Source: Candidatus Troglogloeales bacterium (GTDB lineage Bacteria > Nitrospirota > Nitrospiria > SBBL01). Taken from it: a stretch of 33,111 bases of DNA. A model generated the notes under the pieces. That model was not told where the DNA came from. It was given only the letters and a program-made list of their open reading frames with translations, and searched no databases. Below, in pieces: positions 17,327 through 26,200 of the stretch (positions are counted from its first letter, which is position 1; the number at the start of each line of letters is the position of its first letter). The stretch spans positions 1 to 33,111 of the forward strand of contig SBBL01000095.1 of assembly GCA_005239745.1 (NCBI GenBank). Direction: 5' to 3'. A program made the translations under genes and the position numbers.

Positions 17327-17356
17327 ATTAGAAGTCAAAAAGCAACTTTAAGTCAA
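17327..17356 (-). promoter_or_regulatory. Predicted sigma-70-type promoter of the mre operon
   Basis: On the minus strand a TTGACT (17356-17351, five of six consensus) and a TCTAAT (17332-17327, five of six) are separated by 18 bases. Transcription would start around 17320, leaving a leader of about 115 bases before the mreB GTG at 17205. The leader includes two near-copies of GGATAGAAG-ACC-CTC read on the plus strand (17270-17305). This is a pattern match without experimental support. Confidence 0.45.
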
Positions 17357-17579
17357 GTGCCTTATGCATGGCAGTCATATCTAAAGACCGCCACCTCTCC
17401 CTCTGACATCCAAAGAGACCCAACCACTCCGGAAAATCTCTCTCTGTAACAGTCTATACTTAGACTGACATTTTATGACAGGACGGCGTGGGCGCCTCAT
17501 GCGCCGAAGCCGATCGAAGCTCTTCCACGTTGAGACCGTTATAGATGCGAACGATTCGTGCGCGACGTAACCCTAAACG
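17357..17579. other. Intergenic region with hairpins and a possible glycosyltransferase scrap
   Basis: Between mreB and the cytochrome c lipoprotein there are no intact genes. A perfect 7-bp inverted repeat (CAGTCTA-TACT-TAGACTG, 17450-17467) and a GGCGC/GCGCC hairpin (17491-17505) are visible; neither is followed by a T-run, so terminator function is uncertain. On the minus strand, directly after the cytochrome stop and in its frame, codons 17579-17460 read RLGLRRARIVRIYNGLNVEE and on to a TAA. This looks like the 'RI-x-IYNGID' loop of group 1 glycosyltransferases and may be a gene scrap. Confidence 0.35.
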
Positions 17580-17957
17580 TCAGCCCGAAGGGATCTTTTT
17601 TAACCAATCCATAATCGCAAGCACCTCGGCCTCCGTCAATGCCGATCGGAACGGCGGCATGTTATTGCGTCCATCCAACACGACCTTAATGAAGTCCTCT
17701 GGGGAAAGCGTTTTAGCGGCATGGGTCAGCATCGGGCCGCGTCCCCCTTCTCCAAGATTGCCATGACAGCGATGACACTTTACATCTCCACGCGCGGCCC
17801 CGTGATAAATCTTTGCCCCTAAATGGTCGGGCAACGGATAAGACGGGCCACTGCACCCTGCCATAACCGAGGCGAGCGCGACAAACAGGATGGAGAACAG
17901 ACAAACGACTTTGGATATTCCGCCGGCCTTGACCGATTGACTCCCCTTACCAACCAT
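17580..17957 (-). CDS. Cytochrome c lipoprotein
   Basis: The 125-aa precursor has a signal ending in lipobox VMAGC (Cys35), so the mature protein should be a lipid-anchored periplasmic cytochrome. The haem motif is CHRCH (CxxCH) near residue 62, and the axial Met lies in GRNNMPPF near residue 99. The C-terminal helix is 'LTEAEVLAIMDWLKKIPSG'. This is a standard monohaem class I domain of the kind that shuttles electrons between a quinol oxidase and terminal enzymes. It is transcribed divergently from ffh with only 38 bases between start codons. Confidence 0.88.
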   Translation of the reverse strand: MVGKGSQSVKAGGISKVVCLFSILFVALASVMAGCSGPSYPLPDHLGAKIYHGAARGDVKCHRCHGNLGEGGRGPMLTHAAKTLSPEDFIKVVLDGRNNMPPFRSALTEAEVLAIMDWLKKIPSG

Positions 17958-17995
17958 TATACGATCCCCGCACGTCTTGGAAACACGGAGGCATT

Positions 17996-19324
17996 ATGTT
18001 TGAAGTCCTTACTAAAAAGCTAGAGTCCGTATTTAAGACACTGACCGGGAGAGGAGTTTTGTCGGAGGCGCATCTGACGGAGGCCCTCAAGGGCATCCGC
18101 ATTGCTTTGCTGGAAGCGGACGTCCATTTTTCAGTGGTGAAATCGTTTATTGAAGCTGTGAGGGCAAAGGCCATCGGCAAAGAGGTGTCGGAAAGCCTCT
18201 CTCCCGGACAGCAGGTGATTAAAATTGTCCAGGCGGAGTTGTCCGTTATGATGGGGGCTGAAAGCAAGGGGATCACCCTTGCTCAAATTCCCCCAACCGT
18301 CGTATTACTGGTTGGATTACAAGGCTCCGGAAAGACAACGACGGCGGGGAAATTGGCGCGACTTTACAAGATAAAAGGTAAACGCGTCATGTTGGTTGCT
18401 GCGGACCTCAAACGACCCGCAGCCGTCGCCCAACTACAAACCCTCGGCCGTGCCATTGATGTCCCCGTGATGACAAATGATACGGTGGGCGTGGATGCCG
18501 GGGATGCCGTTGCCGTTGTCAAACAGGCGGCTGCTCAGGCCATCAGGGAAGATAGAGATCTCGTCATCGTTGACACGGCCGGAAGAGTTCATGTTGACGA
18601 CGCATTAATGGAGGAGCTATCTCGAATGAAGTCGGCCGTTTCTCCTCATGAAATTTTATTGGTGGCGGATGCGATGACCGGTCAGACGGCCGTCTCGGTT
18701 GCGACGGTGTTTCATCAACGCATGGGACTTACCGGCATTGTCTTGACGAAGACGGAGGGGGACGCGCGGGGAGGTGCCGTGCTGTCTATGCGGGCGGTGA
18801 CGGGCGCGCCCATCAAGTTTATCGGCACGGGCGAGAAACCGGACGCGATCGAGCCTTTTTATCCCGACCGGATGGCTTCCCGCATCCTAGGCATGGGGGA
18901 CATCCTCTCGCTGATTGAACTGGCTGAACAGAATTACTCCAAAGAACAACAAAAAAAGACGGTCCAAAGCGTTCGGTCCGGACAATTGACCCTTGAAGAT
19001 TTCAGCCTCCAGATCAAGCAGATGAAAAAAATGGGCGGGATAGAGAAGATCCTCGCGATGATCCCCGGCGCGCCTAAGATGCTCCCGGCAATGGACTCCG
19101 CGTCAGTTGAGAGGGAAATTAAACGCACGGAGGCCATTATTTCATCCATGACACCACATGAGCGCAGGAATCCGGCGGTGCTAAATGGCAAAAGGAGACA
19201 ACGTATTGCAAAAGGCAGTGGGACGTCGGTACAGGACATCAATCGGCTGATTAAACAGTTTGATGATGCAAAAAAAATGATGAAGCGCTTTTCCGGTTTT
19301 GGCCGGACTCCCCTCTTCAGTTAG
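17996..19324 (+). CDS. ffh: Signal recognition particle protein Ffh
   Basis: Ffh binds 4.5S RNA and signal sequences and, with FtsY, targets membrane proteins to the translocon. The 442-aa product has an N domain (1-85), a GTPase domain with G1 GLQGSGKT (107-114), DLKRPAA (137-143) and G3 DTAG (193-196), and a Met-rich M domain (about 320-435). The M domain contains the RNA-binding region around ERRNPAVLNGKRRQRIAKGSG. The guanine-specificity motif, usually TKxDGD, reads TKTEGD at 251-256, a Glu in place of the Asp. A CGGAGG lies 5 bases before the ATG. It is monocistronic here, as the next gene lies beyond a repeat element. Confidence 0.96.
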   Translation: MFEVLTKKLESVFKTLTGRGVLSEAHLTEALKGIRIALLEADVHFSVVKSFIEAVRAKAIGKEVSESLSPGQQVIKIVQAELSVMMGAESKGITLAQIPPTVVLLVGLQGSGKTTTAGKLARLYKIKGKRVMLVAADLKRPAAVAQLQTLGRAIDVPVMTNDTVGVDAGDAVAVVKQAAAQAIREDRDLVIVDTAGRVHVDDALMEELSRMKSAVSPHEILLVADAMTGQTAVSVATVFHQRMGLTGIVLTKTEGDARGGAVLSMRAVTGAPIKFIGTGEKPDAIEPFYPDRMASRILGMGDILSLIELAEQNYSKEQQKKTVQSVRSGQLTLEDFSLQIKQMKKMGGIEKILAMIPGAPKMLPAMDSASVEREIKRTEAIISSMTPHERRNPAVLNGKRRQRIAKGSGTSVQDINRLIKQFDDAKKMMKRFSGFGRTPLFS

Positions 19325-19337
19325 GGCGGTACAATAA

Positions 19338-19497
19338 GGGCTTGTCAAGGAATAACTGATACACAAAGGGCGAACGAGTCGCCCTGTTTGCAAGGCGCGA
19401 GGCGCGCGCATACCCTTCTGGCATGTAAGCGACGAGCAACGCAGCAAACGGGGGTGAATCGGCAGCCCGACTGCATAGGTTATTCCTTGACAAGCCC
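19338..19497. mobile_element. 160-bp MITE-like element with 19-bp perfect terminal inverted repeats
   Basis: The ends GGGCTTGTCAAGGAATAAC (19338-19356) and its exact inverted complement (19479-19497) enclose 122 bases of non-coding sequence. The element is flanked on both sides by TAA (19335-19337 and 19498-19500), consistent with a 3-bp TNA target duplication, as known for some IS5-family subgroups (IS427/IS1031). The interior can fold, since GTTTGC (19386-19391) pairs with GCAAAC (19444-19449) around GC-rich arms. It carries no transposase and must be mobilised in trans. It sits between ffh and coaE without disrupting either. Confidence 0.8.
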
Positions 19498-19505
19498 TAA
19501 GCTCA

Positions 19506-19521
19506 CCTCCTTGGAAGGAGG
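19506..19521 (+). promoter_or_regulatory. Short hairpin carrying a buried AAGGAGG upstream of coaE
   Basis: CCTCCTT and AAGGAGG are separated by GG, so the RNA could fold on itself. The AAGGAGG is about 23 bases before the coaE ATG, too far to be its ordinary ribosome binding site. No downstream T-run makes it a terminator. It could equally be chance G/C-rich sequence; its role is unknown. Confidence 0.25.
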
Positions 19522-19544
19522 GGCCGGGGGTGGTTGAATCTTAG

Positions 19545-20195
19545 ATGCTTTATGTGGGACTGACGGGTGGAATCGCCAGCGGCAAAAGCACCGTAGCCTT
19601 TACGCTTTCGGAGGCCGGCGCCATTATCTTAGACGCGGATCAAATCGCCCATGCGGTTATCCAACGCGGTGGCGTCGCTTTTGAGGCCGTCGTTGAAGCG
19701 TTTGGGAAGGGTATTCTTGACGACAACGGCGAGATCAATAGGAAGCGACTGGGGGAAATCGTCTTCCCATCCCAAGACCGACAGCAGCAACTCAATCAAT
19801 TGGTTCATCCGCATGTCTTTGAAGCCGTACGCATTGAAAGGGAACGTCTTTCTAAAACGCACCCGGATGGCGTGGTAGTATGTGACATGCCGCTCCTGAT
19901 CGAGACGGGGGCTTACAAAGAAGTAGACCATGTACTGCTTGTCTATGTTGATTGCGAGACCCAATTGCGCCGTTTGATGCAACGAGATAATCTCTCCGAG
20001 CGGGCAGCACAAGCCAGAATTGCGGCCCAAATGCCTCTGAAAGACAAACTCCCGTTCGCGCATTCCGTGATTGATAATGGACGACTGTTGCCGGACGTAA
20101 TTAAAGACGTGAGAGAGATCTATCAAAAATTGTGTCAACTGGCGGTTAGGATGCCTCAAGGCCAATGGTTAAACACCGATTCAAAAAGCCCTTAG
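19545..20195 (+). CDS. coaE: Dephospho-CoA kinase
   Basis: CoaE phosphorylates the 3' hydroxyl of dephospho-CoA in the last step of coenzyme A synthesis. The 216-aa protein has P-loop GGIASGKST (8-16), the family motif LDADQIAH (about 30-37), 'LNQLVHPHVFEAV', 'VVCDMPLLIETG' and the lid 'RDNLSERAAQARIAAQMPLKDK'. Length and motif order are normal. The ATG begins the conserved LYVGLTGGIASGKST strand, so the start is secure although no close Shine-Dalgarno is seen. Confidence 0.96.
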   Translation: MLYVGLTGGIASGKSTVAFTLSEAGAIILDADQIAHAVIQRGGVAFEAVVEAFGKGILDDNGEINRKRLGEIVFPSQDRQQQLNQLVHPHVFEAVRIERERLSKTHPDGVVVCDMPLLIETGAYKEVDHVLLVYVDCETQLRRLMQRDNLSERAAQARIAAQMPLKDKLPFAHSVIDNGRLLPDVIKDVREIYQKLCQLAVRMPQGQWLNTDSKSP

Positions 20196-20218
20196 TAATA
20201 TATTTGGGTTGCGTTTCG

Positions 20219-20235
20219 CACTAAAAGTTTTAGTG
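20219..20235. promoter_or_regulatory. 17-bp palindrome just before the TauE/SafE gene
   Basis: CACTAAAAGTTTTAGTG is a perfect inverted repeat (8-base arms around a single G), extended by GC-rich flanks. It ends 5 bases before the ATG at 20241, where a ribosome binding site should be, and none is visible. It could be an operator for a repressor or an RNA hairpin that masks initiation. No regulator is known from the sequence. Confidence 0.4.
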
Positions 20236-20240
20236 TGCCT

Positions 20241-20993
20241 ATGGACCTCTTCCTCCTCCCATTATTTTTTGTCTGTGCCATGTTGTACGCATCGGTTGGG
20301 CACGGCGGGGCATCGGCGTATTTAGCGCTTCTTGCACTCATCGGATACACCGGAGGCAGCGTTGTTCCAACCGTGCTGGTCATGAACCTGACGGTGGCAA
20401 GTCGTGCATTCACCCACTATTATCGCGCGGGTCATTTTTCTCTCAAGTGTTTTCTTCCCTTTGCCATGGGTTCCGTCCCTGCCGCGTTTTTGGGGGGACT
20501 GATCGTTGTATCGCCTTCCGTCTACCTATTCCTGCTTTCATTCTCCCTCTGCATTGCAGCACTGAGAATGCTTCTCATTGCCTACGAGATTCGTCCCAAA
20601 GAACTTCCCCCATTCTTTATCTATCTAGCGCCTCTTATCGGGGGAGGGATCGGTCTTTTGTCTGGCATGATCGGGATTGGAGGCGGGATTTTCTTAAGCC
20701 CGTTGCTGTTGGTACTCAAGTGGGCGGATGCAAAAAGGACCAGCGCAATTTCTGCCGCGTTTATTGCCGTGAACTCGGCAGGAGGGTTACTCGGTCACCT
20801 CCTTCGCGGTACCCCAGATTTGACCCTGTGGCCGTTTATGCTCGCTGCCTTCATAGGAGGAGAGTGGGGTGCCCACGTGGGAGCAAGGAAGCTCCTTCCA
20901 TTGCTGGTTCAGCGGGTACTGGGCGTTGTGCTCCTACTGGCAGCCGTCAAACTCGGCATGCAGGCCATGTCCCATCATCAATATACATCTTAA
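20241..20993 (+). CDS. TauE/SafE (TSUP) family membrane transporter
   Basis: The 250-aa protein has about eight hydrophobic segments and the two-repeat layout of the TSUP family: 'YASVGHGGASAYLALLALIG' in the first half and 'GLLSGMIGIGGGIFLSPLLL' in the second, each with the glycine-rich signature. Members export sulfite, sulfoacetate or other sulfur-containing or organic anions. Substrate cannot be assigned because no sulfur-metabolism gene is adjacent. A GTG two codons upstream (20235) is an alternative start. The 3' end overlaps the Omp85 gene tail-to-tail by 4 bases. Confidence 0.88.
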   Translation: MDLFLLPLFFVCAMLYASVGHGGASAYLALLALIGYTGGSVVPTVLVMNLTVASRAFTHYYRAGHFSLKCFLPFAMGSVPAAFLGGLIVVSPSVYLFLLSFSLCIAALRMLLIAYEIRPKELPPFFIYLAPLIGGGIGLLSGMIGIGGGIFLSPLLLVLKWADAKRTSAISAAFIAVNSAGGLLGHLLRGTPDLTLWPFMLAAFIGGEWGAHVGARKLLPLLVQRVLGVVLLLAAVKLGMQAMSHHQYTS

Positions 20994-23242
20994 AAAACGT
21001 TGCCCAGGTCAAAGTGAATGCCCCAGGCGCTTTCCCCTATCTCGCGGTTTAGCTTATATCCAAAATCAACTCGAAATGGGCCGACCGGCGTCTGTCGGCG
21101 CAGTCCAATGCCGACGGTTGACTTAAGCTCTGAAAGGCGAAGTGTTTTATAGGTTCCCCAGACGTTTCCATGATCTAAGAACAAAACAAGTCCGAACAAC
21201 TTTGTCGGAGAGAGCCGAACCTCTTCGTTAAAATTCAGTAATAGGTTGCCTCCCGTCGGCTTTCCTTGGATAATCGTTTCTCCCTCGATTCCGACTTGAT
21301 CGCGTTTATATCCGCGCACGGTACTGCCGCCACCGAGTAAGAAGCGCTCGGAAAAGGGGATCAAGTCCGTTTGTCCAAATCGCTCGGCCACCCCCACTCG
21401 GGCAGACGCACCCAACGTTAGTCCGGGGGTGGGCGAAACATAGTGGCGACTTTGGAGTGTCAGCTTAATCAACTGGACTTCCGACCCCAACACGTGTGCC
21501 CCATTGCGAAGCGTTACCCCGTTTAAGGAACCTGATCGTGGGTTGAAAGGATCGTCCCGGGTATCACGGACGAGTGAGGTATTGAGCGTGGCAATGTTGA
21601 CGCCGCCCAAATCTTCCGGTGCCAAGGGCACATCAGGACTGACATCCAACGCCTCACTGCGTTCATACTCATAAAGAAGCGTTCCCTTTGTCGTGCTCGA
21701 GAAGCTTTTGTCCACACCAAAGGTGCCGCTTAAACGGTGCAAATTAAAAGTCGGTTTTTTGGTGTCCTCTGATTCCAATCCCATACGGGCATCTACCGTG
21801 CCTGTAAAAAACCATGGTTCCCTGTAACCCAGCGTGTATTTTTTCTCGATTTCGCTTGTCTGGATACGCGTGGTAACGCTGCGACCGGTGCCAAAAAGAT
21901 TTTGGTGGGACCATTCAAGGAATTGACGAAACCGGTCTTGATCTCCATACCCTAAACCCACTTCAATGGACATAGGTGATCGTTCGGTTAGAAACAAACG
22001 CAGGTCCTGAATCGCCGGCTTATCGTCCACCGCGATGGGATTAAAACGCACCGCTTGGAAGTACCCCCTTCTATAGAGATTGTGCTGGCTCTGAAGAAGC
22101 AATGCGGGGACATAAGGATCCCCTTCCTTGAGTAATATCTCCCGCCGGATGACACGTTCTTTTGTAAGGAGCCCGTCTGGAAGCAGAATTTTTCCGAGGC
22201 GCACCCTATCCCCTTCGGCGATGCGATAGGTAATATCGGCACGCCCTGGCGCCCCTATTACGGAATTGTCGTGTAAGGTAAAGGTGTCAACATGGGCATG
22301 AATGTACCCATGCTTCGCGGCGTTTGCAAGTATCCATCTGGCACCTGTCTGTATCAGTGTAGGGTGGTAGGGTGCTCCCGGTTTAACCGGCAGGTCCCCA
22401 GCGAGATCGTCGGCGCTTAATTGTTGATGGCCCGTTAGTTGAACGTTGCCCACGCGCGTTCTTGGGCCTTCCTGAACGGTAAACGTAAGCGTGGCATGTG
22501 TTTTGTCCTTATCAAATGAAACTTTCGGGGTTACCACCACCTCTTGAAATCCTTCTCTTTGGTAGAAGGCGGTCAGTGCTTCCTTCTCCTCCTCAAGATA
22601 TTTTTCTATGTACCATCCCGCATTAAGGGGGCCGGTTGTCTGATGTGAAAGTAATGGCACTAGCTCCTCCTCCGGGAAGGTCTCGTTGCCTAAGAATTCA
22701 ATTTTTTGAACTTGTACTCGCTCTCCAGAGACAACAGAGAAGCGGGCTTCTACTGTCTTCTCGGTTCTGGTTGCCGAGACGGAAACCTCAACGAAGGGAT
22801 AGCCCTCTGTTTTATAAAAGTCCTTGATGCGATGCGCACTCTCTTCCAGCAAAAAATCATCATCACTACGCTCCTCCTTAATGAGCAGCAGCGGCCCAAT
22901 CTCTTCTTTGGAGAACGGCCCAAGCCCGTCGAACTGAATGACGGTTCGGTGGGACGACACCACGGGAATCGTCACGTCTATCGTGTCTAATTGGCTTGAA
23001 AAATGGCGTAAGGGAGGGCCGACGGCCGCTCCGTAATATCCCAACCGCTCGAAATATGCCCTCAACTTTTGGAGGTATTGGTCCATCCTCTTTTCCGTAT
23101 AGACCTTGCCTTCGAGCGTTGCCAGAGGGAAAGATTTAATAATCTTGATATCGTCCGTTTCGCCCGTAAACACAACTTGACCAATGCGCACGTCCACGGA
23201 CCGAGGGAACACCGGTGGCGCAATCAGCCATAGAATAAGCAT
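20990..23242 (-). CDS. Omp85 family outer membrane protein, TamA/BamA-like
   Basis: The 750-aa protein has a short N-terminal hydrophobic signal, a periplasmic part of about 390 residues with roughly five POTRA repeats (for example VQKIEFLGNETFPEEELVPL and VGNVQLTGHQQLSADDLAG), and a C-terminal 16-strand barrel. The barrel carries the Omp85 signature VRGY near residue 645 and a terminal Phe. Such proteins insert or assist folding of outer-membrane proteins. The start overlaps the tamB stop (TAATG), so it is the natural partner of TamB and most likely plays the TamA role. The POTRA number is closer to BamA than to E. coli TamA, which has three. Confidence 0.88.
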   Translation of the reverse strand: MLILWLIAPPVFPRSVDVRIGQVVFTGETDDIKIIKSFPLATLEGKVYTEKRMDQYLQKLRAYFERLGYYGAAVGPPLRHFSSQLDTIDVTIPVVSSHRTVIQFDGLGPFSKEEIGPLLLIKEERSDDDFLLEESAHRIKDFYKTEGYPFVEVSVSATRTEKTVEARFSVVSGERVQVQKIEFLGNETFPEEELVPLLSHQTTGPLNAGWYIEKYLEEEKEALTAFYQREGFQEVVVTPKVSFDKDKTHATLTFTVQEGPRTRVGNVQLTGHQQLSADDLAGDLPVKPGAPYHPTLIQTGARWILANAAKHGYIHAHVDTFTLHDNSVIGAPGRADITYRIAEGDRVRLGKILLPDGLLTKERVIRREILLKEGDPYVPALLLQSQHNLYRRGYFQAVRFNPIAVDDKPAIQDLRLFLTERSPMSIEVGLGYGDQDRFRQFLEWSHQNLFGTGRSVTTRIQTSEIEKKYTLGYREPWFFTGTVDARMGLESEDTKKPTFNLHRLSGTFGVDKSFSSTTKGTLLYEYERSEALDVSPDVPLAPEDLGGVNIATLNTSLVRDTRDDPFNPRSGSLNGVTLRNGAHVLGSEVQLIKLTLQSRHYVSPTPGLTLGASARVGVAERFGQTDLIPFSERFLLGGGSTVRGYKRDQVGIEGETIIQGKPTGGNLLLNFNEEVRLSPTKLFGLVLFLDHGNVWGTYKTLRLSELKSTVGIGLRRQTPVGPFRVDFGYKLNREIGESAWGIHFDLGNVF

Positions 23243-26200
23243 TATCGAAACTCTAAGCGAAATCGGACATCTCCACCAATTTGTCCATTTTCATCCCGTT
23301 CGCCGACTAGGGAAAGGTGTTCATTGATATCGTAAAGGGTGCGAATAATATAGGCCCCTGAGGCGTCCGTCGGCACGGAATAAGTCACGAGCATACGATC
23401 GTCCAGAAGGCGCTTTTCAACCGTCAGACGGGCACCAACGGAGGCGTCTTCCGTGGTATGGGGGGATATCTGAATCCGATCAAGTCTGGTAAGTTTCTGT
23501 ATCGGTGCCTCTAAAAATTCTGAGGCCACCAATGCAAGGGTGCCACTGCCGGCTTCACCTCCACGACTTTCCGCAAGTTCCGAGGTGGTTTGGCCGAAAG
23601 CCAAAAGCGCTAGGATATCTGTATCGTCGTTAAGCGGAGGGATGGACGTTAGGCCAAGATCGAGTCTGTTAAGAACCCCGGTCAACGCAAGCTGCACATC
23701 ATAGCGCTGCGTGCTGCTACGGACACGCGTGGTGGCTTGCACATCGAAAACCGGCTCTATGGCACTTGAATTTAGAAACTCTATCGCACCACGGGTAATC
23801 TTGAAATCGTTGTTTTGAAAGCGAAAGGAGCCTTTCTGGAGGGTCAGCCTTCCAACCAAAAGTGGCCGTCTGAACGTTCCCCGAATCGTGAGGTCACTCT
23901 CCAAAGAAACCCGCGCGACGTTGTTTTTAATGCCAATGTCCCCTGTTAGGCGGATGTTAAGCTCTGTCTCTGCAATAGGTAAATTTTCAAACATAGGAGA
24001 TTCTTTTATAATGGGCTCTCTTTTTCGTAACCGTGTGATGAGCGTTTTTAAATTGACACGATTTTCATAAATAGCCCTTCTAATGGCGAGGTCACCTGCC
24101 AGCACCTTTTTCTCCGGGTCCCCATCGAAGGTAAGTTGCCCTCCAATGGTTGCAGGAAGTTTGGGAAAGGGTTCCACCTGAACATCTGTCAGTTGAATCG
24201 TAAAATGAGCGCGCTCAGGGATTAGCCCGGTTAAATCAGCCTTTCCATGAACGTGGACACGCCCCGTTCCCATCCGTCCGTCAAGGGTTTCGACCATAAC
24301 CTGCTGATTGTCAAAGAAGGCAGAGAACCGTTCAATATGCAAAAGCCTCTTGAAACCGGCTATGCCGAGGCTACTGTTTTTTATCTCAACCTCTCCGGTA
24401 ACGGTGGGTTTTGCCCATTGATCCGAAAGGCGCACGTCTACCGTTGCGGTCCCCTGTCCGGCCGTCACTTTTTTTGAAAGCAACCGTGCAAGCGCCATAT
24501 CGGCTTCCCCGTGAACAAAGAGGTTCCATCTGGAAAGTGGAGTGAGATTGCCGGTAACGATCAGCTTTGTATTGTCCCCATGGAATGCGGCTTGATCAAT
24601 AGAAACCACGCCCTTTTTTGCCCGTATGACAACGGCGCCGTCGTTACGAAAAGGGTAACCGGCAATGCGCCCGGAAACGGTTGTCAAGCGGCTAAGCAGA
24701 TCACTCTTTGCCGCTTGTGCCACATTCCCCTCGGCTTCAAAAGAGCCGGTTACCGACAGATCCGTATCGCCGATACCTTTTAAGGTTTTGAAAAAAGGAT
24801 CCACACGCACCTCGGCTAAATGGCCTCTTAAAGAAAAGGGATACGGGGTTGGGGTATCTACCTTGCCATCGAAACTCAGTCTTGGAAAAGTTGCAACCGC
24901 TGTGACCCGCCGATTTTGCCAGTGTGCGTCTATGGTGCCATCCCCTTCGTCTACGACACGACTGAGGTACGTCCACTGTAAACCCTTGACGGCGGCCTGT
25001 ACAGAAAGGGCCGGCGATCTCCACCCCCCCTTGCCCGACACCGTAAATGTAGCCTCACCCGCAATCCCCATCCCCTTTGGAAGACGCGAGGTCAGAAAAG
25101 CAATATCAGACAATGGCGCTTGCATGCCTTGCGCGAATACCTGATATCCTTCACGATATGTAATGGTCACGTTGCCCTTAAGGCGACTTCGGCCTCTGGT
25201 TAAAACAACATCGTCCAGCATGACGTGTTTCCGGGTAACCGTTAAATTAAGCTGCCCGCGATCAAAGGGTTCTCCGTAGAGTGACCCTGCTTCTGCCGTA
25301 ACCGGTCCGGTAATGGAAAACGACGCGGGCGTCCCCCTTGCCCGAATAGTCCCCGTTGTTGCAGCGTAAAGGGGGAGCGGTTTTCCAAAAAAACGTAATA
25401 CTTCGTGTAAGTTGGCATGGGTCACGTGACCGTTAATGTCAAAGTTGAGTCCTTTTCTAAACGTCACTGTGCCACTCCATTGAGCCGTTGTAGGCCGACG
25501 CTGTGGTGATGGGATAACCGCAGTTCCCTGTTTGAGCGTCATGTGTCGGTTTTGGTAGTCAATATGGGAAGAGACCGTTTGATAAGGCTGGTCGCGCAAC
25601 CTACCGTCTGCTAGGGAGGCTCGTCCGCTAAAATGTGGGGAAGATAGGTTTCCGGAGAGGGTCCCATCTAAACGTCCCTGACCGGTGAGTGGTATGTTTT
25701 GAACGTTTGCGACGGGTGCGATTTCCCCATGGGCAGAAAGCGTGAGTGAAAGGCCGGTTTTGCGATCCCAGTGCCCATTGAAATTGGATACGCCCCCTGA
25801 AAATTGCGCGGCACCACCTCGTAAGGTTAAGCGATTGTCTGCCCACCCCCATTTTACCCGTGCCCCTTCAAGTAAGCGTATCCACTTCATGGCCTTTTGT
25901 CCTGGGGCGATGTTCTTAGTCGTGTTCGTTATCTCTTTTTGAACCAAGAGGTGACCCGATCCCCTTTGAGGGGGGCCCTGCTTGCCGGAGAGGATAACAT
26001 CGCCACTAATCAGTATCCCGGTAAGGCGTGGGTCTGCCTCAACATTGAAGAGGTAGGGTTGCAGGCGACCGACGGGGAGACGCTGATATTGGAGTGCTAA
26101 CTTGTATGACCGATCAGCCATATCCCCTTCGATTTCTCCCGTGACCGACCCGGAAAAAAGCGATCCGGATAAATCGTGGACGCGCCCACGTTTTCGTTGA

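Noticed and set aside
17955-17960. Perfect TATAAT on the minus strand as a promoter for the cytochrome c lipoprotein
   Set aside because: It overlaps the gene's own ATG, the only usable start before the lipobox, and has no -35 element at the proper distance.
19629-20165. 178-codon minus-strand frame opposite coaE
   Set aside because: It mirrors the strongly conserved coaE coding sequence; the composition is that of an antisense shadow.
20447-21052. 201-codon plus-strand frame overlapping the TauE/SafE gene
   Set aside because: It is an alternate frame of a clear transporter gene. It is Arg/Ser/Cys-rich, lacks domains and has no start signal.
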